A program made the position numbers and the translations under genes. Under the pieces are notes generated by a model. The model was not told the DNA's origin, made no database searches, and was given only the letters and a program-made list of their open reading frames with translations. Shown here piece by piece: positions 46,374 through 57,805 of a DNA stretch of 64,000 nt. Source of the stretch: Rosellinia necatrix (lineage: Eukaryota; Ascomycota; Sordariomycetes; Xylariales; Xylariaceae); the NCBI GenBank assembly GCA_021209875.1, contig JAGYVD010000003.1, forward strand, positions 5,456,001 through 5,520,000. The letters run 5' to 3'. Numbering within the stretch: position 1 is the first letter of the stretch; each line of letters opens with the position of its first letter.

Positions 46374-48207
46374 TGGCCAGGGGGGGCTGGGTGGGGGTTG
46401 GGTGTACCTTCTGGGTTGTGGATTACATCGCTGAATGGGTAGGTAACGGTTGTGCGATGTATGAAGGAATGATGCTAATTGCGGGAAGGGTTCCTTGATA
46501 AATGGTTGATGGAAATTCGCAGATTACTTTTCTTTCCTTATGTTTTTCCTTTTTAATGACCTTATTCTTAAATTCAGAAAGGTCCGCCCGCCAAGGGGGG
46601 ATTATCCATCAAGCGTTTTATGAGCACTGTTGTTAGTTTCGGGGTGATGATACCGCGGAAAAATTATTTCACACTCTCCAGGGTAATATAAGACGTGCCC
46701 AATCCTCTTCTTATACAATCGGTCTCATTTCCATAGTATGTGCAGGAGTTAGCAGCGCCACAGCGCGAATTGTGGCCATATATATGTACCAGAAGCAACA
46801 TTATGCTCGGCTTAATAATTAACGGCCTGCTATTTTCCGCTTTGGCCTTTAGTCATGTTACAGTGTTTTTAGGCAAGGAGATTATATCAGGAGGATGAAT
46901 CATTGCTACCGGTCTAGCATAGAGAGGTAGTATGGTCATTAAATCTCAATAAAAACCATCGTGACCGAGCCTTTCAACAAACATTAGGTTGTAATATGTG
47001 ATGGTGTTAATTTTATTGAGAATTAGGTGTTCCAGCGGTCGGCAAAGGTGCAGTCTATACAGAAAAGTTTCTGCCTCCCTATAATAAAACCTGTTGGATA
47101 GCCTAGTACTAGTTAATGGTAATATTGTTTATAGGGCATCAATTAACATGATTTCCCGGCCTTTTACTGAGTTTTAAGCCAATGCACCTTCCCAGCTAAT
47201 TTAGTTTACCATACAAACCGCTAGACAACGACCTCTTATTGTATATTAATCATAGAAGTACTGGAGCTAAGCAGATGCATTAGTGCCTCCGAAGATATAA
47301 TTATCATGCAATACTAGCTGATCCTTCTTTGGGTTTTTTTTTTTTCGACTCTCGGTCAATAGAGCTCTTCGCTAGGTATAAATATGGATGTCAGTTCTGT
47401 AGCGTGAATATGGTAAGGAGAATTGAGTGTACCATTAGGAGTAACGGTATGATAGTATGACTCGTATTTGTTCGACACGTGATCGGGTCTGGCTTGCTGG
47501 AGCCTCACTGACGTGATGCCCATTTGACAATACTCCAAGATCCTCTTCACCGAAGCAATTCAGACAACATTTCATTTTGTATTCAAATAGCATACTCTTT
47601 ATAGCATCTTAATACACGGTCTTAGAATGATATTCGAAATCTTTCCTTCGCTAAAAGAATTACATAATTACTAGGATTTGCCTACCACCTCAAACATCAT
47701 GGCAGGTAATGCAAGCACTAACGGGGTTGATATCATAGTTGTTAAACGACCGCTTGGTAATATGATTTTGTGAGTGATAAATATGATATCTGATTTCGGT
47801 TGCTATTGTTATGCTATACCATGGATTCCCTTGCATACCTGTAATACTATTTGGTGCTGAATTTAGCTAATAAAAAGTATTAGTAACTAGAAAAACTCCC
47901 TGGTTCTATTTGACACTTAAACCTACCTTTCATGCAAGCACCTAATTAAAACTTTAGTAAAACAAACACCTTTGATATTCCGTAATCTATCAATATAGTC
48001 TATAGATGAACAGAGTCGAGAAAGCGATTTTTAGGGTGTCCTGCATATATTAGCGTAAGCCCTGGTATGTCTTATAACCTGGAGGTCGATTGATTAAAAC
48101 AATCGCTAGCTACTAATTGGTAGGCATCATGACGTTGGAGAGAGATCAAGATTCAGTTTAACATCTGACTCCAAGATTTCTAGGTATAGTATTCCAGATG
48201 CCTTCCA

Positions 48208-48300
48208 ACGGAAGGCGTCCTCAAGAAGCCTTCCTAACAAAGGCATCGTGACGAAGGCATCGTGGCGAAGGCGTCTCCACAAATCATTCCGAACGAAGGC
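48208..48300. repeat. Degenerate GAAGGCNTC repeat
   Basis: GAAGGC-type units followed by a TC recur about six times at irregular 13-27 base spacing, some inverted (GCCTTC). Confidence 0.5.
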
Positions 48301-49316
48301 TTCGTTACCGAGGGAGTCTAATATCTGCCCCCCCTCTTCTGCCATGTCAACGTCCTCGTTGGCAAGAAAACAACTGAAACTGCGACCGCCCACAGTAGGT
48401 GAAAGGAACAGGAAGGCGAAGAAAAGAAAATTTCAAAGCTATAATGATGCAATCGACAAGACAATATGCCATCTGCGCATGATTACCGGGTGAAAGACGA
48501 CGAGGCAAGACGAGCGGGAGTCGACGAAGCAGACAACGAGTGGATGAAGAGGGCCGACGAGACAGTGAGCTTGGTGAATTGATGATGTGGGGTTGTTGTC
48601 TCATGCATGCGGCAAAAACGAGGCGAGAGCAGAGGAAAGGAAGTTGTTGTTGAACAATGTTGACACTAACTCATTTCTTTGCGTAAATCCCAATAAGTTT
48701 AGAGAATGTGATGCATCTACCTATTTATGTCACACAATTCGCTGTCTCCCACATACAGGTTGGTAGTTGCAGCTGATGCTCCAGCCTCAAGTAGATATGC
48801 GGCGCTAAGTACTACGCTTAGCGCAAGAATGTATTTCGGTGTCAAATAGGGAACCATCTAACTACGGGGCGCGGCTATATGGATTATTACTCTCACCTAT
48901 ACGTGCGGTGCGGTGCAACAACCGGCCTGCAGCCCCTTTTTGTCAGCGGGTACCCGGTAGGCAACTTCTTACACAGTGCGATTCGCTATGTTATCCCTAG
49001 CCCGGAATCCCCACAACAAATAAGACTGGTTGTTTATGAATTCGCTCTCTCCCAGCAAACCTCATCATTGCCGCGCGCTGAAGATATGATGCGAGAAACA
49101 ATGTGATTTCCAATCATCGTATAATTGCCATTTAATGCCATGGTTACCCCACTATGCAGCAGGGAAAAGAAAGCGATGCAACCACGGCCCGCTGGTTTGC
49201 ATGTTTCCCGACCGAATCCCCAAATGCCGGCTGACAAAGCTCTTATAATCGGGCAACTCGCCGTCGCCGGGTGATCTGATATTTGGTTCCCCGTCGCGCT
49301 TGGACGGGGATGCAGA

Positions 49317-49325
49317 TATATAAAA
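49317..49325 (+). promoter_or_regulatory. TATA box candidate
   Basis: TATATAAAA lies 107 bases before the ATG at 49432. Confidence 0.5.
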
Positions 49326-49431
49326 CGACAGTAGCGGGCGGCGAGGAATCGTTCCCTCGCCTGGACAGGGTGATCAAGGCCGTCAGCGTTACTGCAAGGC
49401 CAAAAACGGCGAAATAGCCTCACGGTCTATC

Positions 49432-51144
49432 ATGCGACTTCCATATTCCCCGGTGTTGCTCGCGCTACTCGCAATCCAGCCCGGCATCGCGACTAGCCAA
49501 GCCGACAGCCATGGCCGAGCAACGGGACCGCTCCGGGGCGACCTGATCCTCCACAACGGGCGCATCCACACCATGAACGGGCGCGGCGAGATGGCGTCCG
49601 TCATAGCCATCAGGGCCGGCACCATCGTCTACATCGGCGAGAGCCAGGCCGACGCAGCCGCCGAATTCGCAACCATCTCCCCCAGCAGCGTCGTGGACCT
49701 GCGCGGCCGCACGGCGATCCCGGGCCTCATCGACTGCCACAACCACATCGTCCTCCTCGGCAACCGGCCGGGGTACCACACGCCGCTGGAGAGCGCGTAC
49801 TCGGTCGCCGACGTGCAGGGCGCGTACCGCGCGCGTGCGGCGGCGGCCGGGATCCCCTCGGACGCCTTCCTGACGACGATCGGCGGGTTCCACCCGAACC
49901 AGTTCCGCGAGGGCCGGCTGCCGACGCTGGCGGAGCTCGACGCGGCGGCGCCGGGGCACGCGGTGTTCGCATCATACGGCTTTATGGGGCCGGCGGTGAC
50001 GAACAGTCTCGGCAGGGCCTTCTTCGCGTCTCTGGAGGATGCCCCGGCGGTCGGCGCGGACGGCGCCATCGCGGCGGGCCGCGAGAACGGAAAGGCGCTG
50101 CTGGGCCTGAGGGGGCGGCTGCTCACGTTCGCGGCGCGCAAGCGCGGCGTGCGCGACGCGATGCGCTACGCGGCGTCCCTGGGCGTCACCACGCACCTCG
50201 ACCAGGGAGCGTTCCCGGCGACGGGGACGGCGGCCGACGGCGCGGCCCACGAGGACCTGTACGCGATGCACCTGCCGTGGCTGTTCGTGTACGCCGATGA
50301 AGAGAGTGGCGGTGGGGAGGGCCTCGTGCGCCTGCGCATCAACTTCCTGCACATGGACGACGAGGCCGGGGTGCCCACGGTCGCGGCACGGCTGCGTGAC
50401 ACGTTCCCGCTCTTCGGCAACGACATGGTGCGCACGGGCGGAGTCGGCGAGTTCGCCACGGCCGACTACGCCGGGGGCCCCGTCTTCGAGGAGGCGGCGC
50501 GGCGCATCGCCGCGGCTGGCTGGCGTCTCGAGGTACACTCCCTCACGGCGACGGACTTCCAGACGCAGATCCAGGCGTTCGAGCGCGTCAACGCCAACGG
50601 CAACAGTAGCAGCAACCCCGGCGGCGGCGTAGTGGAGGGCCTGCGTTGGGTCGTCGCTCACGTCCCGCAGATCACCCCGGAGTACCTGCGCCGGCTCCGC
50701 GCGATCGGTGGCGGCGTCAACCTGTCCGGCTGGCAGTACCTGGCCGGGGCGGGGCCGCGGGCGGGGCCGCCGTTCCGCGACGTCTTGGGTAGCGGCATAC
50801 CCGCCGGCATCGGCGCCGACGGGATGCAGATCGCGCCGCTGAACCCGTGGGTCCACGCGTACTACGCCACCACGGGTAGGAACGCGCTCGGTCATCTGAT
50901 CAACGACGGCCAACAGATCAGCCGCCGGGAGCTGCTGCACCTGTACACGCGCGCGAACCAGTGGTTCCTCGGCGGCGCGGATGAGGGGCTTCTCGGGTCG
51001 CTAGAGGTCGGCCGCCTAGGGGATGTCGTCGTTTTGAATAATGATTACTTCGCCGTTCCCGATGAGGAGCTTAAGCAACTGCGGTCTATCCTGACGGTTG
51101 TTGGGGGTAAGGTTGTATATGATGATGGGACTCTCGGATCTTAG
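49432..51144 (+). CDS. Secreted amidohydrolase-3 family protein (YtcJ-like)
   Basis: A single exon of 570 aa. Residues 1-20 are a signal peptide (MRLPYSPVLLALLAIQPGIA). The family opening is LILHNGRIHTMN (39-49), followed by the metal-site motif LIDCHNH with His103 and His105. Further family blocks are LEVHSLTATDFQ and GIGADGMQIAPLNPWV, and the C-terminal GRLGDVVVLNNDYFAVP is the usual beta-sandwich end. Members hydrolyse amide or related bonds of small molecules with a metal; substrates are mostly unknown. The gene is strikingly GC-rich compared with its flanks and has no intron, which could reflect codon bias or acquisition from a bacterium. It converges with the sugar porter gene. Confidence 0.9.
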   Translation: MRLPYSPVLLALLAIQPGIATSQADSHGRATGPLRGDLILHNGRIHTMNGRGEMASVIAIRAGTIVYIGESQADAAAEFATISPSSVVDLRGRTAIPGLIDCHNHIVLLGNRPGYHTPLESAYSVADVQGAYRARAAAAGIPSDAFLTTIGGFHPNQFREGRLPTLAELDAAAPGHAVFASYGFMGPAVTNSLGRAFFASLEDAPAVGADGAIAAGRENGKALLGLRGRLLTFAARKRGVRDAMRYAASLGVTTHLDQGAFPATGTAADGAAHEDLYAMHLPWLFVYADEESGGGEGLVRLRINFLHMDDEAGVPTVAARLRDTFPLFGNDMVRTGGVGEFATADYAGGPVFEEAARRIAAAGWRLEVHSLTATDFQTQIQAFERVNANGNSSSNPGGGVVEGLRWVVAHVPQITPEYLRRLRAIGGGVNLSGWQYLAGAGPRAGPPFRDVLGSGIPAGIGADGMQIAPLNPWVHAYYATTGRNALGHLINDGQQISRRELLHLYTRANQWFLGGADEGLLGSLEVGRLGDVVVLNNDYFAVPDEELKQLRSILTVVGGKVVYDDGTLGS

Positions 51145-51823
51145 TTGTTAGTACTCCGTCTGTTGCCGTTACAGGCCTATTCACTTCGGACACAACAATT
51201 TGATACTGAATAATTGGTGAAGCGGCCCTTGCTAATGCATCATGGCCGTGCCGCGGTGCCGCCCGCTTTCCCATTTACTAGTGTTCTTGAATTATAGTCT
51301 CCAATACTTCGGTTTATGGTTAACTTTTGACCTCCCTTTAGTACTGAATGACGATACGCAGATGGGTGGAACGTGTGCAAGATTATAAACGCCCTCGTAG
51401 TCAACTCCCCACGGCAAGTTAGGATAAGAGAAGGTATCATGCTAGAATTTCCCAACTATAGTACTCTAAAGCGCATAGATTCGCGTCTGCTGCGAATACT
51501 GGCCATGGTAGGTTTCTTAAATTTGTCCGGGGTAGTGGTTGTAGTTTGAATGGTTACATGGATCTGTATCTATGGGCGGCGGTGTGGTTTCGTTTTCTTT
51601 GCTGATTAATCCTATTGTCGAGGATTTTCCTCATTATTTTCTAGTGGATTCTCTTCACAGAGTTTCCTGCCGAGCTTTTCTCTGGAATATAGTCTAGTTT
51701 ACTGACCAGGGTCAATATGAAGAAGTCGGTGACTGGTTCCTTGACGAGTCAAAGCGGTGCCTTCGCCTTTGATTGGTGATTTAGAGTTTAATCCAACCCA
51801 TCAGGACACCGATAGACTTCGAT
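51145..51823. other. Convergent intergenic
   Basis: It contains the 3' flanks of two convergent genes. No further feature was seen. Confidence 0.4.
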
Positions 51824-53590
51824 TCAAGCACTATCGATGTGTTCTGTACCAAATATAGCGCGCTTCTCGATACCTTCGCTACGCTCTTTGACGTCTTTTA
51901 ACGCTTCATCTAATATAGCGGTTCGGTAAGTCTTAAACCCGCGAACGGACACACGATTGTTAAAAAGCTCGTCAATCTTTTCTAGAGTCCGCCCTTTCGT
52001 TTCGGGCAGAAAGAGGTAAAAGAAGACGAAGCAGGCGAAGTTAGAGCCCGCCCAGATATAACCGTACTTGGCACCCTAAATGCGTAATAATTGCCTAGTT
52101 AGTTTCGAAAAAACATAGGGGGACAGAAATCGGCCTGCGTGTCAGACTTACCCAGTTAAGATTTTCCGGATTAATGAAGTAAGGAGAAAAGAATGAAGTC
52201 AGCCATGCGAGAAAATACCCTAGACTGATGGCCGACCCAACGGACCAAGTTCGCAGTCTCGTGCTCACCAGTTCCGTCGCCGTGGGATAAGTCGCGTCTC
52301 CTACAAACGCGTTGTATGAGAAAAGGTATATGGCGACAAACGCAATTAGGGAACTCCGGGCAGCGAATGTCCCAGGAGCCACGGTGGCGGAAATGGCCAG
52401 ACCGAGCATTGCGGCGCCCTGGACGATGGCGCCGGTCATCAGAATGGTCCGACGACCCATGACATGGCGCATGAGGTACATGCCGACGTTCACTCCTATC
52501 AAACCCAGAACCGTGTTCATGACGGAGAACTTGAAGGCCTCGTCGACGGTGAGTCCAGCGACGATCATGAAGTAAGTGGCGTAACTAATGATAAACCACG
52601 ACCCGGCGCCGGTTTGTGTCGCAATGACACCGTAGCACAAGAGTGTACGCCTTAATTCGGTCCCTGCAAGAGGATGGGTCATCAATCTATGCGAAAACTT
52701 TTAGGTCATGAACGAAAGTGCGTACCTTTGAACATATCCAATGGCCCTATTGTCGCCGCTGTCCGCTTCTCCTCTTCAATCCCTTTTACCATTTCTACCC
52801 ACTCAACCTCTACTTCTTCAGGATCTAGAGAGCCCCCCCTGAGCGTTTCTAGGGCCCTCCTCGCTTCTTCGGAGTTGCCCTTAGAGAGCAGGTACCGAGG
52901 GCTTTCCGGGACGAAGAGGAGGCCGATAGACAGAAGAGTGGGGACGATAAAAAGTATCCCGAGAGGAATTTCGTAGGATGCTTTACTCAACAGGTTCTTA
53001 GTTTCGTTAGTCACGGCGGTCCCGATAATGCTCCCTATATTGACCCATTCCGAAAATAAAGCCACCATGACGGCGCGCAGGTGAGCCGGGGACGCTTCGG
53101 CGGTGTATATGTTGGAGAATGTGACGAGGAAACCATTGGCCAGGCCGAGTACCAATCGGCCAATGTAGATTGCCACCTTATTCGTGGTAGAAATTTGAAT
53201 AATGCATGCGATCGTATTCAGGCCACAGGCTAACCAGAGCGCGGGCTTTCGGCCAAAGTAGTGGGCGAAAGCGCCAGCCACGAGCGAGGAAATGAAGGCA
53301 CCTAGAGTGAGAAGGGATCCTATCAACCTTTGGAATGTGCCCTACGATTACTTATGGTTAGTAGAGCACATGGAGTTCCTGGGAGGTAGGCTTACGTCTA
53401 TTCCGTAGCCGCCTGGCTGGTTGGGATCGGGGTAACCGAAAACCATCAAGAAGCCAGGCATTGCCTGGAGGGACCCGACAACGGCCGAGTCAAGGCCATA
53501 TTGCATGTTCGCTATAGAGACGATAGCACAGATCAAAAGACACTTCCTGTTGGCCCAAAGGGACGTCTCGGCTCGTGTGGGCGCCGACAT
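51824..53590 (-). CDS. Sugar porter (MFS), alpha-glucoside/hexose type
   Basis: Four exons (53590-53396, 53341-52726, 52663-52152, 52075-51824) give 524 aa in a clean frame. Sugar-porter signatures are present: YIGRLVLGLANGFL, PESPRYLLSKG after helix 6, and PETKGRTLEKIDELF after helix 12. Twelve helices are expected. The protein imports a sugar with protons; relatives in this shape include alpha-glucoside and hexose transporters, and the sugar is not determined. The short N-terminus (MSAPTRAETSLWANRK) is cytosolic and supports the chosen start. The last exon is separated by a 76-nt intron. Confidence 0.9.
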
Positions 53591-53842
53591 GACGACGAAT
53601 CCGGGTGGGATGGCCGGGTGTGATTACAGGAAGGAGGGTGTAGGAGTGTCTGAAGAGGAGGAGGAGGTTTGGAGATTAGTTTTGAGTTTTGAGTTTTGAG
53701 TTGGAGAGGAGAGAAAAGCAGCTCGGGCCAGCTCGGGGGCTTTGGGGCTGAGGATGCTAAACTCTTCAGAGTTGTTGGCGCGAAAGATTCCCGACCATCA
53801 CCGTGCACGCTGACTGCGCACCGATTGGGGCGCATCACATCA

Positions 53843-53883
53843 CATCGGGACGACGACACACCGGGACGACACACCGGGACGAC
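53843..53883. repeat. Short tandem repeat, CGGGACGACACAC unit
   Basis: About three copies of a 13-base unit. Confidence 0.7.
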
Positions 53884-53984
53884 TCGAGTAGCTAGCTAGC
53901 CAGCCAATGCCTACTCTCTCGTTGGGCCCGGACCATCCCCGCATTTCGCATTTCGGTACTTGAATCTCATCGTCGCAGGCTGTT

Positions 53985-54027
53985 TGACGTAGGGTGCTCG
54001 ACGCAGGGTGTTCGACGCAGGGTGTTC
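53985..54027. repeat. Short tandem repeat, 15-base unit
   Basis: Three imperfect copies of a CGACGCAGGGTGTT-type unit. Confidence 0.65.
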
Positions 54028-54842
54028 CCCGACAGAGATGATGAGTTGGTGATGTTGCATTCGTGCCGAGATAGCAATATACCCGGTGCTTCCCAATCAG
54101 AACCCGCGCCTCCCTTTGCACTGCATCGCTAGCTACCGAACCGCGATGCAGGTAAGCAAGTGACCACTTGCCTGCTGCCTGTCTGCCGCGCACCGCGAAT
54201 GCGATTTCACCATGACGTTGGTGTAGGATGGGAGAATGGTGTTTTGGTCTTGTTCAATGGCTGTGCCTATGTCCTATCTTAGACAGGACATGAGATGAGG
54301 TTGAGAGAGGTTGAGAGAGGTTGTTCCTAAATCCTAGATTACTACGGTCGTACGTCCATACAGATAGTAGATAGGCAGTTATCTGCTGCCCTAAAGCTGA
54401 CTTATGCTGGAATACTACCAAGCTGGCTAAAACGGATACATACATACCGAAGTGCATACAGTGGTATATTCTAAGCTTGAATGCGTTAGCCTAGTGACAC
54501 TACTTACGCAGGCTACACTCTATCGGGTCGGGCGGGTGGAGACTCAGCACCCGATTTCGAGCTTAGTGTGTCTGGGCTCTCCATGGGCTGGGTCTCCATT
54601 TCTGTCTCGACCCTGGCTTGGCTCCTCCGAAAAAAAAAAAGAGGACAACAAGCCAATTGTCCTTTGTTTGTGGCGGTACGAGTTCGGGCACCAGACAACC
54701 ATCCTGATGCGCATAACATTCAATTGTCTGCGTGTGCCGCTCCAAAGTGTCGCCTCCTTCCGCTCCGCGGTCTTGCGTTGACGAAACGCAGACCAATTCA
54801 TCGTCATCGTTGCCAGCAGGACACGAATGAAGAAGAGAGAGG

Positions 54843-54869
54843 ATAAAATAAAATAAAATAAAATAAAGT
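54843..54869. repeat. AAAAT microsatellite
   Basis: About five copies of the pentamer TAAAA, 150 bases before the J-protein start. Confidence 0.75.
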
Positions 54870-55008
54870 ACAGTACGACACGACACGACCAGACCCGACC
54901 CGACCAGATAGAGACCCTGTGCCGAGGACGAGGACGCAGACGCCGATATTGATATTGATACTAACACTCTGCCAGCGAGGGAGACGCCGCCGGCACGGCA
55001 ACAACACG

Positions 55009-56555
55009 ATGAAGTTTTCCACATTAGCCATCGGCCTCGTGGCCTTGTTGACTCCCCTCACCGCGGCTTGGTCAAAGGAAGGTATGCAAATAAGAAAAAA
55101 AAAAAAAACCCCCCGGCATGGCCAATCATACGATATCGCCTCCCCTCCCCTTCCCCCTTTCCTTCCATGTGTTCGTCTCTGTCTAACTCGAGTTCCGTTC
55201 TCCCCACGCGACAGACCGCGAGATCTTCCGCGTCCGCGATGAGCTCACGACACACGAGGGGCCCGAGGTGACGTTCTACGACTTCCTGGGCGTGACGCCG
55301 TCGGCGACGCAGGACGAGATCAACAAGGCGTACAAGCGAAAATCGCGGGCGCTGCACCCCGACAAGGTGCGCCAGCAGATCATGGCCGACCGCACCAAGC
55401 AGAACAAGGCCAAGGGCATCAAGGTCACCAAGTCCCCCACCCAGTCCGAGATCAAGGCCGCCGTCAAGAAGGCCAGCGAGCGCCAGACCCGCCTGTCCAT
55501 CGTCACCAACGTCCTGCGTGGGGCCGGCCGCGAGCGCTACGACCACTTCCTCAAGAACGGCTTCCCCACCTGGAAGGGCACCGAGTACTATTACAACCGC
55601 TACCGCCCCGGCCTGGGCACGGTCCTGTTCGGCTGCCTGCTCGTTGGCGGCGGCGGCTTCCACTACCTCGCCTTGTATATGAGCTGGAGGCGGCAGCGCG
55701 AGTTCATCGAGCGCTACATCAGGTTCGCCAGGGACGCCGCGTGGGGTGACAACTTCGCCGTTCCGGGCTTGGACGCCACCCCTCCTCCGCCACCGCCGCC
55801 ACAGGCCGCCGCCGAAGACGACCAACAACAACAGCCCCCCATCGCCCTTAACCGCAAGCAGCGACGCATGCAGGAGAAGGAGACGCGCAAGGAGTCCGCC
55901 AAGGACGGCAAGCGACCGAGCCGCGCCAAGGGGAGGGCTAGCCAGCAGGCAAGCGGGAGTGCCACACCGGTGCCGCAGACGCAGCCCCAGTCCGCCCAGG
56001 GGCCCGGCCCGACCGGCGCCAAGAAGCGAGTCGTGGCCCAGAACGGCAAGATCCTCGTCGTGGATTCCCTCGGCGACGTCTACCTCGAGCAAGAGGACGA
56101 GGACGGGAACGTCCACGAGTTCCTCCTTGATGTACGTGTCATATCTCTTGTTTCTACTCTTATTAGAACAAAAAACAAGAAAAAAAAAACCACTCGCGTA
56201 AAACTGTTCACTGACACCGAATCAACAGCCCGAGGAATTCCCCCCGCCCACGGTAAAGGACACGGCGCTCTTCAAGCTGCCGGGCTGGGTCTACGCGCTC
56301 ACGGTCGGCCGAGTCCTCGGGGGTCCCATGCCGTCTTCCGAAGCGGACGGCGCCGACGACCACACGGACGACGACGACGACGACGAAGCCGACTCGGACC
56401 CGGCGCAGCGGACGCCCTCGACTGACTCCGCCGACGACTTCGAGCTCCTCGAGAAGAGCGTCGACAGCCTATCCCAGTCCAAGGCGACCGGTACCCAGGC
56501 GCAGCAGGGCGGCAGCGGCGGCAAGGCCAAGAAGAGAAACAATAAGAAGCGGTAG
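55009..56555 (+). CDS. ERJ5-like ER membrane J-domain co-chaperone
   Basis: Three exons (55009-55081, 55215-56131, 56229-56555) give 438 aa. Exon 1 encodes a signal peptide (MKFSTLAIGLVALLTPLTAAW). A J domain follows (FYDFLGVTPSATQDEINKAYKRKS), with His72-Pro-Asp74 of the HPD motif that stimulates Hsp70 ATPase. The J domain carries a family-typical Lys-rich insertion (QNKAKGIKV) before RQTRL and RERYDHFLKNG. One transmembrane helix spans about residues 155-182 (GTVLFGCLLVGGGG), then a cytosolic region with a basic segment, an acidic run and a lysine-rich C-terminus. This layout matches fungal ERJ5, an ER-membrane J protein with a lumenal J domain that supports the chaperone Kar2/BiP. The length is close to family size. 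Confidence 0.9.
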
Positions 56556-57805
56556 TAGGGAGGGAGAGAGAGGGAGAGAGAGAAAGAGGAAGAACAAATT
56601 AAAAAAACCGCCTCCGTTCGTTGTCTTGCATACATACATACATATCTACGCCATCGAATGTACATATCCCCACCTACCTCATCTATTCTATCTAGCTAGT
56701 TAATCCCTCCCCTTTGAACCCTTGCCCGTATCGTGCTGCTATTTTTTTTTTTTTTTTTGTTGGCAATTTAGATCCTGAATGCAAATGGAACTGGCCTGTT
56801 GGTTTGTTTATTTGTCCGTTTGTTTGTTTGTTTAATGATGTGGCGTCTCTCTCGATTTGTTCCCCTACGTAATGTAGGCGCGCGAGGATTCATCGGGGTT
56901 GGGCGTGTAGGTAGGATGTGAATATTTGTCCGTTGATGAACTCCCCCGTCCACCTATGTATGGATGGCCTGATTCTCCGTTCAAAGTGGCGTGTATAGGG
57001 GGGTCGCGCGGAGGGAGATTTTGACGCAAGGTAATACGGTGAGTTAGCTAGGTGGTTAGCCATCTAATTAAAGAGTCAGCAGACCTTGTCGAGAAAAAAA
57101 AAAAAAGTAAGCCGTTGAGGAAAAAAAAAAAAAAAACCATTAGGAATAAGGGGGCCCCATGTATTCGGTTAGCTCCAGCGCCGGACGTAATACGTCTTTC
57201 TCATCTTCCATGTGATACTAGTTTGTATTTATTTATTAACTCAAGTCGCTCGTCTCACGGAGGGACGCCTATACGGCAACAAGGCCGACTGGACGCAAGG
57301 GAGGTCGGGTGGTTTCTCTAAACGACCGAACCCCGGTATCGGCTCGATACGAGATACGTGGCGAGGGATGGGGAAACAGAGGGATAAAGGGGCATATGAT
57401 CCGGACTCAGACGTGCGTGTGTTACAGACTATTCCCACGCAGGAGCTTCCAGACATTGTAGAAACACGGGGGCTGGTTAGACATGATGTTAAGAGCGCTC
57501 ACCACGTCGAGGAATAGGAGGATGAATGACATGGTGATAATTATGGGGGAGAGTGACCAGGGAAGCAAACACGCCAGTATCCCTCGATGCTGTCCTGGGA
57601 CATGAATTCATATATCTAATGCAAGCAGACCCATGCCTTCCTTCCTTAACCTTCGCCCCGCATACAAAAGAGATGCTTGACTACGCATAGTACTCCACTC
57701 CAGACCGCGGGCCACGTGGTTGACTCCTTGTGTTCGACGGGTAGACACTGCCGCCCCCAATTCTTCGTCAGCGGGGGGTATGGCTGGGGTGTGGTATGCC
57801 AGGGT
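56556..57805. other. Intergenic with microsatellites
   Basis: It has GAGA runs just after the J-protein stop, a T run (about 56742-56759), GTTT repeats (56803-56833) and A runs at 57094-57108 and 57121-57137. No gene could be supported. Confidence 0.45.

Larger units (their letters stand above)
46374..49431. other. AT-rich gene-poor 3-kb stretch
   Basis: No gene could be supported. Composition is AT-rich with no recognisable protein relics. An imperfect GAAGGC repeat lies at 48208-48300. The right end holds the promoter of the amidohydrolase gene. Confidence 0.45.
53591..55008. other. Intergenic with tandem repeats, divergent promoters
   Basis: It separates the sugar porter start (-) and the J-protein start (+), so it contains both promoters. 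It holds tandem repeats (53843-53883, 53985-54027, 54843-54869). No gene could be supported. Confidence 0.45.

Noticed and set aside
49465..50940. Long antisense frames (up to 322 aa) opposite the amidohydrolase gene
   Set aside because: Shadow frames caused by very high GC at third codon positions; they are Arg/Pro/Ala-rich with no domain.
55058..56116. 352-aa frame antisense to the ERJ5-like gene
   Set aside because: GC-driven mirror frame, Leu/Gly-rich, no family motif; the sense strand has a clear J domain.
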